A DNA stretch of 64,000 nt from Chryseobacterium sp. LAM-KRS1 (GCF_013184525.1 NZ_JAAOIZ010000003.1:682001-746000), one strand, 5' to 3'; numbered from the stretch's first letter, positions 25,253-35,554 are shown. A program made the numbers and translations. Notes: generated from the letters alone by a model not told the origin.

Positions 25253-26764
25253 ATGGAGAAAGTAAGAGTACGTTTTGCTCCAAGTCCTACAGGACCTTTG
25301 CATTTGGGAGGTGTAAGAACCGCATTATATGATTATCTTTTCGCTAAAAATCAAGGTGGCGAGTTTGTATTGAGAATTGAAGATACGGATACAGCAAGAT
25401 ATGTAGAAGGTGCTGAAGAATATATTGAAGAAGCTTTAGAATGGTGTGGAATCATTCCTGATGAAAGTCCTAAAAAAGGAGGAAAATATGCTCCTTATCG
25501 TCAATCTGAAAGAAGAGAAATTTACGACAGGTATACTGAGCAGATCTTAAAAACGGATTATGCATATATGGCTTTTGACACTCCTGAAGAACTGGATGCT
25601 ATTCGTGCAGAATACGAAGCTAAAGGAGATGTTTTTTCTTATGATAACAAAACAAGAAATCGCCTGAGAAACAGCCTTGCATTATCCGAAGAAGAAGTAC
25701 AAAAACTTTTGGATGAAAAAACACCTTACGTGGTGAGATTTAAAATGCCTGTCGACAGAATTTTAAATCTTGAGGATATTATCCGTGGTAAATCATCTGT
25801 AAATACCAATACTTTAGATGATAAAGTTTTGGTTAAAAATGATGGAATGCCCACTTATCACTTTGCCAATGTAATCGACGACCATGAGATGAAAATAACT
25901 CATGTTATTCGTGGAGAAGAATGGTTACCTTCTTTGGGCTTACATACTTTATTATATGAAGCAATGCAATGGGAAGCTCCACAATTTGCTCATCTTTCAC
26001 TTATTTTAAAACCAGAAGGAAAAGGCAAACTTAGCAAAAGAGATGGTGATAAATTCGGATTTCCTGTATTTCCGTTAGATTTCAAAGATCCCGAAACCGG
26101 AAATATCTCCAAAGGTTACAGAGAAAACGGATATCTTCCGGATGCATTTATTAATATGGTCGCTCTCTTAGGATGGTCCCCTGCTGATGATAAGGAAATT
26201 CTTCCATTGAAAGAAATGATAAAAGAATTTGATCTTCACAAAGTTCATAAAGCAGGTGCGAGATTCAGTAAAGAGAAAGCGGAGTGGTTCAACCATCAAT
26301 ATATTCAGTTAAAGTCTGATAAAGAACTTCTTGACATTTTAAAAAGTACAGATCTTGATTTATCCCACATTTCTGACGATAAACTAATCAGAATTATCCA
26401 TCTTATGAAGGAAAGGGCAACATTCCCAAAAGACATTTATGAAAATGGAAAATTCTTCTTTGAAACTCCTACTTCCTATGATGAAAAAGCATCAAAGAAA
26501 GCGTGGAATGAAGACACTGCAACCATTTTAAGTGAACTTTCTGTTGTTTTAGAAAAAACAGAAAAGTTCAATGCAGAAACATTGAAGCAGGTGGTACACG
26601 ATTTTGCAGATAACAAGGGCCTTGGAATGGGCAAAGTAATGATGCCTTTACGTCTCGCTCTTGTAGGAGAATTGAAAGGGCCGGATGTCCCGGATATCAT
26701 GGAACTGCTTGGAAAAGAAGAAACTATAGTAAGAATAGACAATGCTATTAATAATTTTAAATAG
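25253..26764 (+). CDS. gltX: Glutamyl-tRNA synthetase
   Basis: This class I aminoacyl-tRNA synthetase charges tRNA-Glu. The frame opens at a TTG (25247), but the ATG at 25253 gives the standard start MEKVRVRFAPSPTGPLHLGG with the HIGH-equivalent HLGG. The KMSKS equivalent is KLSKRDG near residue 260. The protein has 503 aa, including the C-terminal anticodon-binding helical domain, and is full length. No Cys zinc motif is seen in the CP1 region. accA follows 47 bp downstream with its own -7 box. Confidence 0.96.
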   Translation: MEKVRVRFAPSPTGPLHLGGVRTALYDYLFAKNQGGEFVLRIEDTDTARYVEGAEEYIEEALEWCGIIPDESPKKGGKYAPYRQSERREIYDRYTEQILKTDYAYMAFDTPEELDAIRAEYEAKGDVFSYDNKTRNRLRNSLALSEEEVQKLLDEKTPYVVRFKMPVDRILNLEDIIRGKSSVNTNTLDDKVLVKNDGMPTYHFANVIDDHEMKITHVIRGEEWLPSLGLHTLLYEAMQWEAPQFAHLSLILKPEGKGKLSKRDGDKFGFPVFPLDFKDPETGNISKGYRENGYLPDAFINMVALLGWSPADDKEILPLKEMIKEFDLHKVHKAGARFSKEKAEWFNHQYIQLKSDKELLDILKSTDLDLSHISDDKLIRIIHLMKERATFPKDIYENGKFFFETPTSYDEKASKKAWNEDTATILSELSVVLEKTEKFNAETLKQVVHDFADNKGLGMGKVMMPLRLALVGELKGPDVPDIMELLGKEETIVRIDNAINNFK

Positions 26765-26781
26765 AGTTTCATAATTTTTCA

Positions 26782-26789
26782 TAAATTTG
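26782..26789 (+). promoter_or_regulatory. accA promoter, -7 box
   Basis: TAAATTTG, 22 bp upstream of the accA ATG. Confidence 0.5.
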
Positions 26790-26811
26790 AACGATATAAT
26801 TTACTTCAAGA

Positions 26812-27768
26812 ATGGAATATTTAAGTTTCGAACTTCCTATAAAAGAATTAATGGACCAATACCAAACATGTTCTTTAGTAGGAGAAGAAAGTGGTGTTGA
26901 TGTAAAATTAGCATGTAGTCAAATTGAGGATAAGATCATAGAGAAGAAAAAAGAGATCTATGGAAACCTTACTCCATGGCAAAGAGTACAACTATCCCGT
27001 CACCCTGATCGTCCTTATGCATTGGATCATATCAATGGTATTGCAGACAAGGGTAGTTTTCTGGAGCTTCACGGAGACAGAAATTTTGCAGATGATCCGG
27101 CATTGGTTGGAGGCTTAGCTACTCTGGATGGTCACAAAGTAATGATCATCGGAACCCAAAAAGGGAGAACAACCAAAGAAAGACAGCACAGAAGATTTGG
27201 GATGCCAAATCCTGAAGGATATAGAAAAGCTCTTAGACTAATGAAATTAGCTGAAAAATTCCGCATCCCGGTTGTAACTTTAGTGGACACGCCTGGAGCA
27301 TATCCTGGATTAGAAGCAGAAGAACGTGGACAAGGTGAAGCTATTGCCCGAAACATTTTTGAAATGGTTCAGCTTAAAACTCCGATATTCACTTACATTA
27401 TTGGTGAAGGAGCTAGCGGTGGAGCATTAGGAATAGGTGTTGGAAATAAAGTATATATGCTGGAAAACACATGGTATACTGTAATTGCACCTGAAAGCTG
27501 TTCTTCTATATTGTGGAGAAACTGGGACCACAAGGAAGATGCAGCGAATGCATTAAATCTTACCCCACAAGATGCCTTAAGAGAAAAATTCATTGATGGG
27601 ATTATTGAAGAACCTTTGGGAGGAGCACACTACGATCCTGAAACAGCATATTTGAATTTGAAAAGTTCAATTTTGCAAAACATAAAAGCTTTCTCTAAGT
27701 TTACAGGACAGGAACTTGAAACTCAACGTCAAGAAAAATTCATTGCCATGGGGCAATTTAAAGGATAA
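26812..27768 (+). CDS. accA: Acetyl-CoA carboxylase, carboxyltransferase subunit alpha
   Basis: AccA works with AccD to transfer the carboxyl group from biotin to acetyl-CoA. The 318-aa protein contains [17 protein letters not shown], the [10 protein letters not shown] motif, [14 protein letters not shown] (oxyanion region) and [15 protein letters not shown]. All are typical and intact. accD is not in the window, and accB-accC lie 10 kb upstream on the same strand. A perfect hairpin terminator follows. Confidence 0.96.
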   Translation: MEYLSFELPIKELMDQYQTCSLVGEESGVDVKLACSQIEDKIIEKKKEIYGNLTPWQRVQLSRHPDRPYALDHINGIADKGSFLELHGDRNFADDPALVGGLATLDGHKVMIIGTQKGRTTKERQHRRFGMPNPEGYRKALRLMKLAEKFRIPVVTLVDTPGAYPGLEAEERGQGEAIARNIFEMVQLKTPIFTYIIGEGASGGALGIGVGNKVYMLENTWYTVIAPESCSSILWRNWDHKEDAANALNLTPQDALREKFIDGIIEEPLGGAHYDPETAYLNLKSSILQNIKAFSKFTGQELETQRQEKFIAMGQFKG

Positions 27769-27774
27769 AAATAA

Positions 27775-27807
27775 AAACGGTTAAGAAATTCTTAACCGTT
27801 TTTTTAT
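27775..27807 (+). terminator. Terminator after accA
   Basis: AAACGGTTAAG (27775-27785), a 5-nt loop and CTTAACCGTTT (27791-27801), followed by Ts. Confidence 0.85.
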
Positions 27808-27829
27808 TCTATATTGATCATTCAATTTT

Positions 27830-28525
27830 TTATTCAGAAACATTCAGCTCAATCTCAATATCTTTGCTGATCTTTTTTATGGAAGAATATTTTGCATCAC
27901 AAACCATTGTTGTCAAAACATATTCTCCCTTATCTATTAAAATAAAATTCTGCCCTTTTGCAGGAACACTTAGATTGTAATATTTTTTCCCACTGATCTT
28001 TACAATCAAATTACAGTTCGATCTATTTTTAATATTGATGTATGCCTCTTTTAAATTAGTATCATTGCTAAAAAGATGAGTAAGCATAGCAGCAGTCCTT
28101 TTATTCTCTTCACTTGGTTCTGATTTTTTGCTTCCGCTTACGCTGGCATAATTTACTTTTGTTTCAGAAGGTGCAGATGCTGAATTTACGGCTAGTGTTT
28201 TGCCACTGTTCAATTCATTATTTTTAACAATTTTTTCTATTTTTTCTTTACTAATAGGCTTAATAGTTGGTTTTGCCTCCGGAGAATTATCCGCCATAAT
28301 TATTTCTATCAGCTTCCTTTTAAAGTAATCTGTTTTTGCATGATTCGGGTTTTGTTTTAAAAATCCGGCTATTACTCTTGCCTCCTTTGAACTTTCAGCA
28401 TCCTGTTCAGTATATATTATCAAAGTCTCTTTTTCCACAACAGCTTTAGATTTGGCCCTTTTCTTCTTCTGAGAAAAGCCAAGTGTAAAAATGCATAAAA
28501 ATATAAGGAGAAATATTTTTTTCAT
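27830..28525 (-). CDS. Secreted Cys-pair family protein, paralogue A
   Basis: The 231-aa protein has a signal peptide (1 to about 18, LGFSQ), a basic and low-complexity middle, and a C-terminal domain of about 90 aa with the pattern KNRSNCNLIV, SVPAKGQNFILIDKGEY, TTMVCDAKYSS. The same pattern, with both Cys residues, recurs in the proteins at 43055 and 44712. The two Cys probably form a disulfide in the periplasm or at the surface (inference). I do not recognise a characterised function. It is convergent to accA and divergent from tsf. Confidence 0.7.
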   Translation of the reverse strand: MKKIFLLIFLCIFTLGFSQKKKRAKSKAVVEKETLIIYTEQDAESSKEARVIAGFLKQNPNHAKTDYFKRKLIEIIMADNSPEAKPTIKPISKEKIEKIVKNNELNSGKTLAVNSASAPSETKVNYASVSGSKKSEPSEENKRTAAMLTHLFSNDTNLKEAYINIKNRSNCNLIVKISGKKYYNLSVPAKGQNFILIDKGEYVLTTMVCDAKYSSIKKISKDIEIELNVSE

Positions 28526-28598
28526 TAACTAAGCATTTTAAAATTATTAACAAATAAATAACGTGAAAAGTCAATTTTTAGTTTGTCATTAAAATCAT

Positions 28599-28606
28599 TA
28601 TCTTTG
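28599..28606 (+). promoter_or_regulatory. tsf promoter, -7 box
   Basis: TATCTTTG, 62 bp upstream of the tsf ATG. This supports transcription of tsf independent of rpsB. Confidence 0.6.
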
Positions 28607-28668
28607 CACTGCTCAAAAATAAACTAAAAAATCAAAACTAATTCTTAATAAAAAAAATAATAGATATT

Positions 28669-29496
28669 ATGTCTTATACACCAGCTGCTGCAGACGTAGC
28701 AAAATTGAGAAACCAAACAGGTGCAGGTATGATGGACTGCAAAAAAGCTTTAGTTGAAGCTGAAGGAGATTTCGAAAAAGCAGTAGATATCCTTAGAAAA
28801 AAAGGACAAAAAGTTGCGGCTAACAGAGCTGACAGAGAATCTACTGAAGGAGTTGTTATTGCAAGAGTAAATGAAGATAACACTTTAGGTGCTGTTATTT
28901 CTTTAAATTGTGAGACTGACTTTGTTGCTAAAAACGAAGCGTTCATTGAGTTAGCTTATGAGTTAGCTGAAATGGCAATTTTTGCTGCAACTAAAGAAGA
29001 ACTTCTAGCTACAGACTTCCACGGAATTACTGTTGCTGAAAAACTTATCGAGCAAACAGGAGTTATTGGTGAAAAAATTGAGATCGGTGCTTTTGAAAGA
29101 CTAGAAGGTCCTTTCTTAGGAGCTTATATCCACGCTGGAAACAAAATCGCTGCAATTACATCTCTTTCTTCTAAAGTAGAAGGAGCTGATGAAGCTGCTA
29201 AAGCTGTTTCTATGCAGGTTGCTGCAATGAACCCTATCGCTCTTGACGAAACAAGAGTTTCTCAAGAAACTATTGACAAGGAATTAGAAATCGAAAGAGA
29301 ACTTCTTACTAAAGAAGGTAAACCTGAAAACATTATCGACAACATCCTTAAAGGAAAAATGCAGAAATTCTACAAAGAAAACACTTTGGTTCACCAGGCA
29401 TTTATTAAAGATGGAAGCCAGTCTGTTGCAGACTATGTAAAATCTGTTAATGGAGATTTAAAAGTTACAGGATTTGTAAGAGTAAGTCTTAACTAA
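28669..29496 (+). CDS. tsf: Translation elongation factor Ts
   Basis: EF-Ts exchanges GDP on EF-Tu. The 275-aa protein has a UBA-like N-terminus (VAKLRNQTGAGMMDCKKAL), the core NCETDFVAKNEAF, and two dimerisation-type domains. It is full length. In most bacteria tsf follows rpsB; here rpsB is 16 kb away on the opposite strand, and tsf has its own promoter and terminator. Confidence 0.97.
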   Translation: MSYTPAAADVAKLRNQTGAGMMDCKKALVEAEGDFEKAVDILRKKGQKVAANRADRESTEGVVIARVNEDNTLGAVISLNCETDFVAKNEAFIELAYELAEMAIFAATKEELLATDFHGITVAEKLIEQTGVIGEKIEIGAFERLEGPFLGAYIHAGNKIAAITSLSSKVEGADEAAKAVSMQVAAMNPIALDETRVSQETIDKELEIERELLTKEGKPENIIDNILKGKMQKFYKENTLVHQAFIKDGSQSVADYVKSVNGDLKVTGFVRVSLN

Positions 29497-29516
29497 TCTT
29501 GTCTTCTTAAGATAAT

Positions 29517-29549
29517 AAAATCCCGATGAAAATTCATCGGGATTTTTTT
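29517..29549 (+). terminator. Terminator after tsf
   Basis: AAAATCCCGATGAA (29517-29530) pairs with TTCATCGGGATTTT (29533-29546) in a perfect 14-bp stem with a T-run. Confidence 0.88.
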
Positions 29550-29685
29550 ATGCTCATACTATTTTTTTTGAACTTAAAATCGCCATGGTAAAAATTATTC
29601 TTTTTACGATTATAATTTTCATACACTCAAAAGATTTTGACATATAATTATGAATTATTTTTTATTTTAGCCCGTAATTTATTAA

Positions 29686-29713
29686 TGATATATCAAATAT
29701 TATTTTAAATTTG
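29686..29713 (+). promoter_or_regulatory. Promoter of array gene 1 with palindrome
   Basis: The perfect 10-bp palindrome TGATATATCA (29686-29695), a 10-nt spacer and -7 box TAAATTTG (29706-29713). The same layout occurs upstream of array gene 3, and a degenerate version before gene 2. Confidence 0.55.
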
Positions 29714-29736
29714 TAGAAATCCTAATTCCAAAGTTT

Positions 29737-32544
29737 ATGAAAAGATTTCTACTCAGTTTATTACTGTTCTTTTTTACAATTAACCTATTTTTCGCACAAA
29801 GAGATACTGAGCACTGGATAGCCCCTTATTATGATACAGTTGGAGGATATACCAATGCATTATATTTATCTACAGATTCGGTCACTCCCTTTGATGTACA
29901 AATTTATAATAATAATGCCGTGGTTACCACTGTTACAATCAGCAAAGGGAGCCCACAGGTCTATACCATCACGGACAATGCCCTTATAATGGCCAACACT
30001 ACAGCAAATGCTTTTACTGCAACAAGTAAGGGACTATACCTTAAAGGGGACAAGCCTTTTTATTGTAGTTTAAGATTAGCACAAAGCGTACATGGCGAAA
30101 TCATCACCAGTAAAGGAAAAGCGGGTATTGGTAAAGAATTTTTCGTAGCATCCAGCCCTAACACTTCAACAAGTTCACTATACAATTTTACCGCAGGAAT
30201 TCTTGCTACAGAAGATAACACAACTGTAACTGTCTCATGGAATGGCACAGGCGTTACTTTTTATGGAGGAACACCTACAGGAAATTCACATACTTTCACA
30301 TTAAACAAAGGACAATCATTTATATTTGCAGGTTCCGGGAATTCCAGCCCAAATCTTACCGGATTTATCGGTGCTAAAGTTGTCTCCGACAAACCCGTTA
30401 CATTAACCAATGGTAGCTGCAATGGAAATTTCGGGATATTAGGATCCGGAGGTTCTGACCCTGTTCTCGACCAGTCTGTCCCAGTAGAAAGGCTGGGTAA
30501 TACTTTTGCCATGGTCAAAACTAGGTCCACAGCCCCATCTCAAAATATGGAAGGCGGAATCATCATAGCCACAGAAGATAATACTGATATATTTTTAAAT
30601 GGCTCTCCTACTGCTGTAGCAACAATCAATGCAGGACAATGGTATAGAATCAACGAAACAAGTTATGTAACACAAACCGGAGCGGGAACACATTCCAATA
30701 TGTTTATTTCCACATCCAAAAAAGTATATTTATATCAATTTGTAGCTGTAGGAGATAGTAATGCTACTTGTGGATTTAATTACATCCCACCTCTAAACTG
30801 TTTCCTGCCCAGAAAGATTGATGAAATTGGAAACATTAATCAGATGCCGGGTATTTCAAGTGGGATTACATTAAAGCTAAACATTTTAACAGAGACAGGA
30901 GCAGCTGTTTTAGTGAACGGAGTCGCTCCAACGGCCGCACAAGGACCTTACCCCTTGACGGGCAATACCCAATGGCAAACCTATGCCATTGAAGGGATTA
31001 CAGGAAATGTATCCATCACATCTACAAAAGCGGTAACTGCAGGAATCAACGGCGGATATAGCTCCGCAGGATATGGGGGTTACTTTGCAGGATTTTCATC
31101 AGTACCAGTAATCAGTAAAAAGACAGGGGAGTGTGTTCCTGGTATTGTTTTGGAAGTTGACGATGGATATGAAACTTATCAATGGTATCTAAACGGGGTT
31201 GCCATTCCTGGCGCTACTACCAATACTTACACTCCTACCCAGGCAGGAAATTATACCGTGAAAGTTGGTATGGGAACATGCCCTCCTGTAACAACGCCTA
31301 TTTATAAGGTTTTCAATTGTATGAAAAATACAACAACCAGTATAAATGCTTGTGCTACTAAAATTATAACCCCAACCTTTTCAAGCTCTACACAGACACC
31401 TGTACCGAGTACTGTATCAATTTTAACAGCACCTACTCACGGAACAGCAGTCCTAAACCCTTCTACAGGAATAATAACTTATAATCCTGCACCGGGATAT
31501 TTAGGACCAGATGTAATCGTTTATACTTTCTGTGGAAATGCTCCGGAATTCATCGACTGCGAAACAGTAACTGTAAATCTGACAGTTGTCCCTTTTATCG
31601 TAAAGGATGCCACCCTGGAAGCGTGTCAATATGAAGACAAAGCTTATTTTGATTTAACAACAGCCAATGTTATTGACTTCAATTTAGTAACAAAAAAATA
31701 CTACCCCACTTTAGCTGACCTGAACGCTAATACCAATCAGATCACAGAACCTCAACACTATGGTTCTGCGGGAGGAGTTGTTTATGTTAAAATTACAAGT
31801 AATGAAGGATGTACTGGAATTGCAAAAATTACACTAATTGCAAAACCCATTAAGAAATCTCCTACTCTGCTTGATAAATATATTTGTATTGATTCAAGAA
31901 CCAATCTTGATGCAGGTCCTGGTTACGATTCATATCAATGGAGCACGGGTGCCACTACACAATCCATAGAGGGAGTAGGAGTTGGTGAATACACCGTTAT
32001 TCTTGGAAAAGACGGATGCTTTGTTACACAGGTTGTAAAGGTTATCAAAACTCATGATCCTGTAATTACTCAGATTGAAATCTCTAACAATACGGCAACT
32101 GTTATTGTAACTGGTGGTACACCACCTTACAAATATTCCGTAGACGGAACATCAAACTGGCAGGATTCAAATGTATTTACTAACCTTTCCAGAGGTCAGC
32201 ATACATTCTACGTAAAAGATGCCAATAATTGCACACCTATTTCTGTTGAAATTACGGTTCCTAACTTAATCAACGCAATAACTCCAAACGGCGACAATAT
32301 CAATGATTATATTGATTACAGTGAACTGGGTTATAAAGAGAATCTTAGCTTTGTTATCTATGACAGGTACGGAAATAAAATATTCACTGGCGACAAATTC
32401 AACAATTACAAATGGGATGGAAGACATTTCGATAAAAAGATAGTGACCGGAACTTATTGGTACCACATCAACTGGAATGAATCCAACAAAGAAAAAACAC
32501 CTATAAAATATACGGGTTGGATTTTAGTAAAAAATAGAAATTAA
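29737..32544 (+). CDS. IgGFc-binding-like surface protein with T9SS type B tail, array gene 1
   Basis: The 935-aa secreted protein has a signal peptide (1 to about 20, LFFAQ) and an IgGFc_binding-like region (about 24-460, with ATEDNTTVTVSW, LNKGQSFIFAGSG, GFIGAKVVSDKPVTLTNGS). Next come an Ig-like domain (about 465-530, YQWYLNGVAIPGAT), a cadherin/Big-like domain (to about 627), a WSTGATTQSI segment near 735, a SprB-like repeat (GGTPPYKYSVDG near 795) and a type B T9SS sorting domain (ITPNGDNINDY onward, about 846-935). It is probably a surface adhesin or matrix protein (inference). It is the first of four tandem paralogues and is very close to gene 2. Confidence 0.85.
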   Translation: MKRFLLSLLLFFFTINLFFAQRDTEHWIAPYYDTVGGYTNALYLSTDSVTPFDVQIYNNNAVVTTVTISKGSPQVYTITDNALIMANTTANAFTATSKGLYLKGDKPFYCSLRLAQSVHGEIITSKGKAGIGKEFFVASSPNTSTSSLYNFTAGILATEDNTTVTVSWNGTGVTFYGGTPTGNSHTFTLNKGQSFIFAGSGNSSPNLTGFIGAKVVSDKPVTLTNGSCNGNFGILGSGGSDPVLDQSVPVERLGNTFAMVKTRSTAPSQNMEGGIIIATEDNTDIFLNGSPTAVATINAGQWYRINETSYVTQTGAGTHSNMFISTSKKVYLYQFVAVGDSNATCGFNYIPPLNCFLPRKIDEIGNINQMPGISSGITLKLNILTETGAAVLVNGVAPTAAQGPYPLTGNTQWQTYAIEGITGNVSITSTKAVTAGINGGYSSAGYGGYFAGFSSVPVISKKTGECVPGIVLEVDDGYETYQWYLNGVAIPGATTNTYTPTQAGNYTVKVGMGTCPPVTTPIYKVFNCMKNTTTSINACATKIITPTFSSSTQTPVPSTVSILTAPTHGTAVLNPSTGIITYNPAPGYLGPDVIVYTFCGNAPEFIDCETVTVNLTVVPFIVKDATLEACQYEDKAYFDLTTANVIDFNLVTKKYYPTLADLNANTNQITEPQHYGSAGGVVYVKITSNEGCTGIAKITLIAKPIKKSPTLLDKYICIDSRTNLDAGPGYDSYQWSTGATTQSIEGVGVGEYTVILGKDGCFVTQVVKVIKTHDPVITQIEISNNTATVIVTGGTPPYKYSVDGTSNWQDSNVFTNLSRGQHTFYVKDANNCTPISVEITVPNLINAITPNGDNINDYIDYSELGYKENLSFVIYDRYGNKIFTGDKFNNYKWDGRHFDKKIVTGTYWYHINWNESNKEKTPIKYTGWILVKNRN

Positions 32545-32569
32545 CATTAAATAATTATTAAATAATTAG

Positions 32570-32597
32570 ACCACGATTAATTAATCGTGGTTTTTTA
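32570..32597 (+). terminator. Terminator after array gene 1
   Basis: ACCACGATTAA / TTAATCGTGGT perfect stem, then T6. The CCACGATT core is shared with the terminators after genes 2 and 3. Confidence 0.8.
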
Positions 32598-32619
32598 TTG
32601 TTGTAATAGATTATTATTA

Positions 32620-32647
32620 AAACATATCAAATAATCTACTATTTTTG
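32620..32647 (+). promoter_or_regulatory. Promoter of array gene 2
   Basis: A half-conserved palindrome (ATATCA ending at 32629), a 10-nt spacer almost identical to that of gene 3 (AATAATCTAC against AATAATCTCC) and -7 box TATTTTTG (32640-32647). Confidence 0.55.
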
Positions 32648-32671
32648 TATAAAATTATAATTCCCAATACC

Positions 32672-35473
32672 ATGAAAAAATATTTCTTTAGTCTAGTTCT
32701 GGTTCTTTTTATAATTAATACACTCTTTGCCCAGAGGGATACAGACCACTGGATAGCGCCTTATTACAGTACTATTGAAGGATATACTAATGCCTTATAC
32801 CTATCAACAGATTCAGTAATCCCATTTGAAGTTAAAATCTATAACAACAATTCTATAATTGGAACAGCTATAATCAGCAAAGGAAATCCACAAACATTCA
32901 CTCTAAATAACAATGTAATACTTGCAACTAATATAGCTGATGGATTTAAAATAATTAATAAAGGGTTATATCTTAAAGGTGATAAACGCTTTTACTGCAG
33001 CTTAAGAATGGCACAAAGCGCACATGGTGAAATTATCACCAGTAAAGGGAAAGCAGGTATTGGCAAAGAATTTTTCATAGCATCCAGTCCAAATAGCGCA
33101 ATAAGTGCAATTTATAATTTTACAGCAGGAATTCTTGCTACAGAAGATAACACAACCGTAACTGTCTCATGGAATAGCACAGGCGTTACTTTTTATGGAG
33201 GAACACCTACAGGAAATTCACATACTTTCACATTAAACAAAGGACAATCATTTATATTTGCAGGTTCCGGGAATTCCAGCGCCAACCTTACAGGTTTTAT
33301 AGGTGCTAAGGTTGTAGCTGATAAGCCTGTAGCTCTTACTAACGGAAGCTGTAATGGTAATTTCGGAATACTCAGCTCGGGGGGCTCTGATCCTGTTCTT
33401 GATCAATCTGTTCCTATTGAAAGACTTGGCAATACTTTTGCCATGGTCAAAACTAGGTCCACAGCCCCATCTCAAAATATGGAAGGCGGGATTATTATTG
33501 CAACAGAAGATAATACTGATATATTTTTAAATGGTTCTCCAAATCCAATATCTACCATAAATGCGGGACAGTGGTATAGAATTAATGAATCCAATTATGT
33601 CACACAAACCGGAGCAGGAACACATTCCAATATGTTTATCTCCACATCTAAAAAAGTATATTTATATCAATTTGTAGCTGTAGGAGATAGTAACGCGACC
33701 TGTGGATTTAATTACATTCCACCACTCAACTGTTTCCTGCCCAGGAAGATAGATGAAATTGGAAATATTAACCAAATGCCTAATATAAACAGTCCAATAA
33801 CACTGAAATTGAATATTCTCACTGAGACAGGTGCAGCCGTCCTTGTCAATGGAGTCGCCCCAACTCCTTCACAAGGACCTTACCCTTTGACGGGCAATAC
33901 CCAATGGCAAACCTATGCCATTGAAGGGATTACAGGAAATGTGTCCATCACATCTACAAAAGCGGTAACTGCAGGAATTAATGGAGGATATAGCACTGCA
34001 GGTTATGGAGGATACTTCGCAGGATTTTCATCTGTCCCGGTAATTACGAAAAAAAGCGGTGAGTGTGTCCCTGGTATTGTTTTGGAAGTTGACGATGGAT
34101 ATGAAACTTATCAATGGTATTTAAATGGAGTAGCCATTCCCGGAGCTGTAAATAGCACCTATACTCCAGTACAATCAGGAAACTACACTGTAAAAGTAAC
34201 AATGGGAAGCTGTCCGGTAACAACTCCAATTTATAAGGTTTTTACCTGTATGAAAAATATAACAACCAGTATAAATATATGTGCCACTAAAATTATAACC
34301 CCAACCTTTTCAAGCTCTACGCAAACACCTGTTCCGAGTACTGTATCAATTTTAACAGCACCTATTCACGGAACAGCAATCCTAAATCCTTCTACAGGAA
34401 TAATTACTTACAATCCTGCGCCGGGATATTTTGGACCAGATGTAATCGTTTATACTTTCTGTGGAAATGCTCCGGAATTCATCGACTGCGAAACAGTAAC
34501 TGTAAATCTGACAGTTGTCCCTTTTATTGTAAAAGATGCTACCCTGGAAGCATGTCAGTATGAAAATAAGGCTTATTTTAATTTAACGACAGCCAATGTT
34601 ATTGATTTTAATTTAGTAACAAAAAAATACTATCCTACTTTAGCTGACCTGAACGCTAATACCAATCAGATCACAAATCCACAAAATTACGAATCCACAG
34701 GAGGAGTTGTGTATGTTAAAATTACAAGTAATGAAGGATGTACAGGAATTGCAAAAATTACACTAATTGCAAAACCCATTAAGAAATCTCCTACTCTGCT
34801 TGATAAATATATTTGTATTGATTCTAGAACCAATCTTGATGCAGGCCCTGGTTACGATTCATATCAATGGAGCACGGGTGCCACTACACAATCCATAGAG
34901 GGAGTAGGAGTTGGTGAATACACCGTTATTCTTGGAAAAGACGGATGCTTTGTTACACAGATTGTAAAGGTTATCAAAACTCAGGATCCTGTAATTACTC
35001 AGATTGAAATCTCTAACAATACGGCAACTGTTATTGTAACTGGTGGTACACCACCTTACAAATATTCCGTAGATGGAACATCAAACTGGCAGGATTCAAA
35101 TGTATTTACCAACCTTTCCAGAGGTCAACATACATTCTACGTAAAAGATGCCAATAATTGTAAACCGATTTCTGTAGAGATTACAGTTGTCAATCTTATT
35201 AATGCCATAACTCCTAATGATGATGGACATAATGATTATATTGACTATAGTGCCTTGTCATATAAAGAGAATCTTATTCTAGTTATCTATGACAGGTACG
35301 GAAATAAAATATTCACCGGCGATAAATTCAATAATTACAAATGGGATGGAAAACATTTAGGCAAAAAAATTTCCACAGGAACTTACTGGTATCACATTAA
35401 CTGGAATGAATCCAACAAAGAAAAAACACCTGTAAAATATACGGGTTGGATTTTGGTAAAAAACAGAAATTAA
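32672..35473 (+). CDS. IgGFc-binding-like surface protein with T9SS type B tail, array gene 2
   Basis: The 933-aa paralogue of gene 1 has the same domain order: signal peptide (LFAQ), IgGFc_binding-like region, Ig-like (YQWYLNGVAIPGAV), cadherin/Big-like (FGPDVIVYTFCGNAPEF), SprB-like (GGTPPYKYSVDG) and T9SS type B tail. The frame opens at a TTG at 32645, but that TTG is part of the -7 box, so I start at the ATG at 32672. Blocks identical to gene 1 at the DNA level alternate with diverged blocks, which suggests gene conversion. Confidence 0.85.
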   Translation: MKKYFFSLVLVLFIINTLFAQRDTDHWIAPYYSTIEGYTNALYLSTDSVIPFEVKIYNNNSIIGTAIISKGNPQTFTLNNNVILATNIADGFKIINKGLYLKGDKRFYCSLRMAQSAHGEIITSKGKAGIGKEFFIASSPNSAISAIYNFTAGILATEDNTTVTVSWNSTGVTFYGGTPTGNSHTFTLNKGQSFIFAGSGNSSANLTGFIGAKVVADKPVALTNGSCNGNFGILSSGGSDPVLDQSVPIERLGNTFAMVKTRSTAPSQNMEGGIIIATEDNTDIFLNGSPNPISTINAGQWYRINESNYVTQTGAGTHSNMFISTSKKVYLYQFVAVGDSNATCGFNYIPPLNCFLPRKIDEIGNINQMPNINSPITLKLNILTETGAAVLVNGVAPTPSQGPYPLTGNTQWQTYAIEGITGNVSITSTKAVTAGINGGYSTAGYGGYFAGFSSVPVITKKSGECVPGIVLEVDDGYETYQWYLNGVAIPGAVNSTYTPVQSGNYTVKVTMGSCPVTTPIYKVFTCMKNITTSINICATKIITPTFSSSTQTPVPSTVSILTAPIHGTAILNPSTGIITYNPAPGYFGPDVIVYTFCGNAPEFIDCETVTVNLTVVPFIVKDATLEACQYENKAYFNLTTANVIDFNLVTKKYYPTLADLNANTNQITNPQNYESTGGVVYVKITSNEGCTGIAKITLIAKPIKKSPTLLDKYICIDSRTNLDAGPGYDSYQWSTGATTQSIEGVGVGEYTVILGKDGCFVTQIVKVIKTQDPVITQIEISNNTATVIVTGGTPPYKYSVDGTSNWQDSNVFTNLSRGQHTFYVKDANNCKPISVEITVVNLINAITPNDDGHNDYIDYSALSYKENLILVIYDRYGNKIFTGDKFNNYKWDGKHLGKKISTGTYWYHINWNESNKEKTPVKYTGWILVKNRN

Positions 35474-35489
35474 ATTTGACAATATTTCC

Positions 35490-35520
35490 AAACCACGATC
35501 TTAGAATTGTGGTTTCTTTT
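35490..35520 (+). terminator. Terminator after array gene 2
   Basis: AAACCACGATC / GAATTGTGGTTT with G-U pairing, followed by a T-rich tract. Same core as the terminators after genes 1 and 3. Confidence 0.65.
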
Positions 35521-35554
35521 TATTATTTTATTGCATTTTTTTTAAATTACTTGA

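Noticed and set aside
29585..29647. A 20-codon ORF (MVKIILFTIIIFIHSK...) between tsf and array gene 1
   Set aside because: It is hydrophobic and looks like a signal-peptide fragment, but the region is AT-rich. There is no promoter box at a suitable distance and it ends before the array promoter, so chance is more likely.
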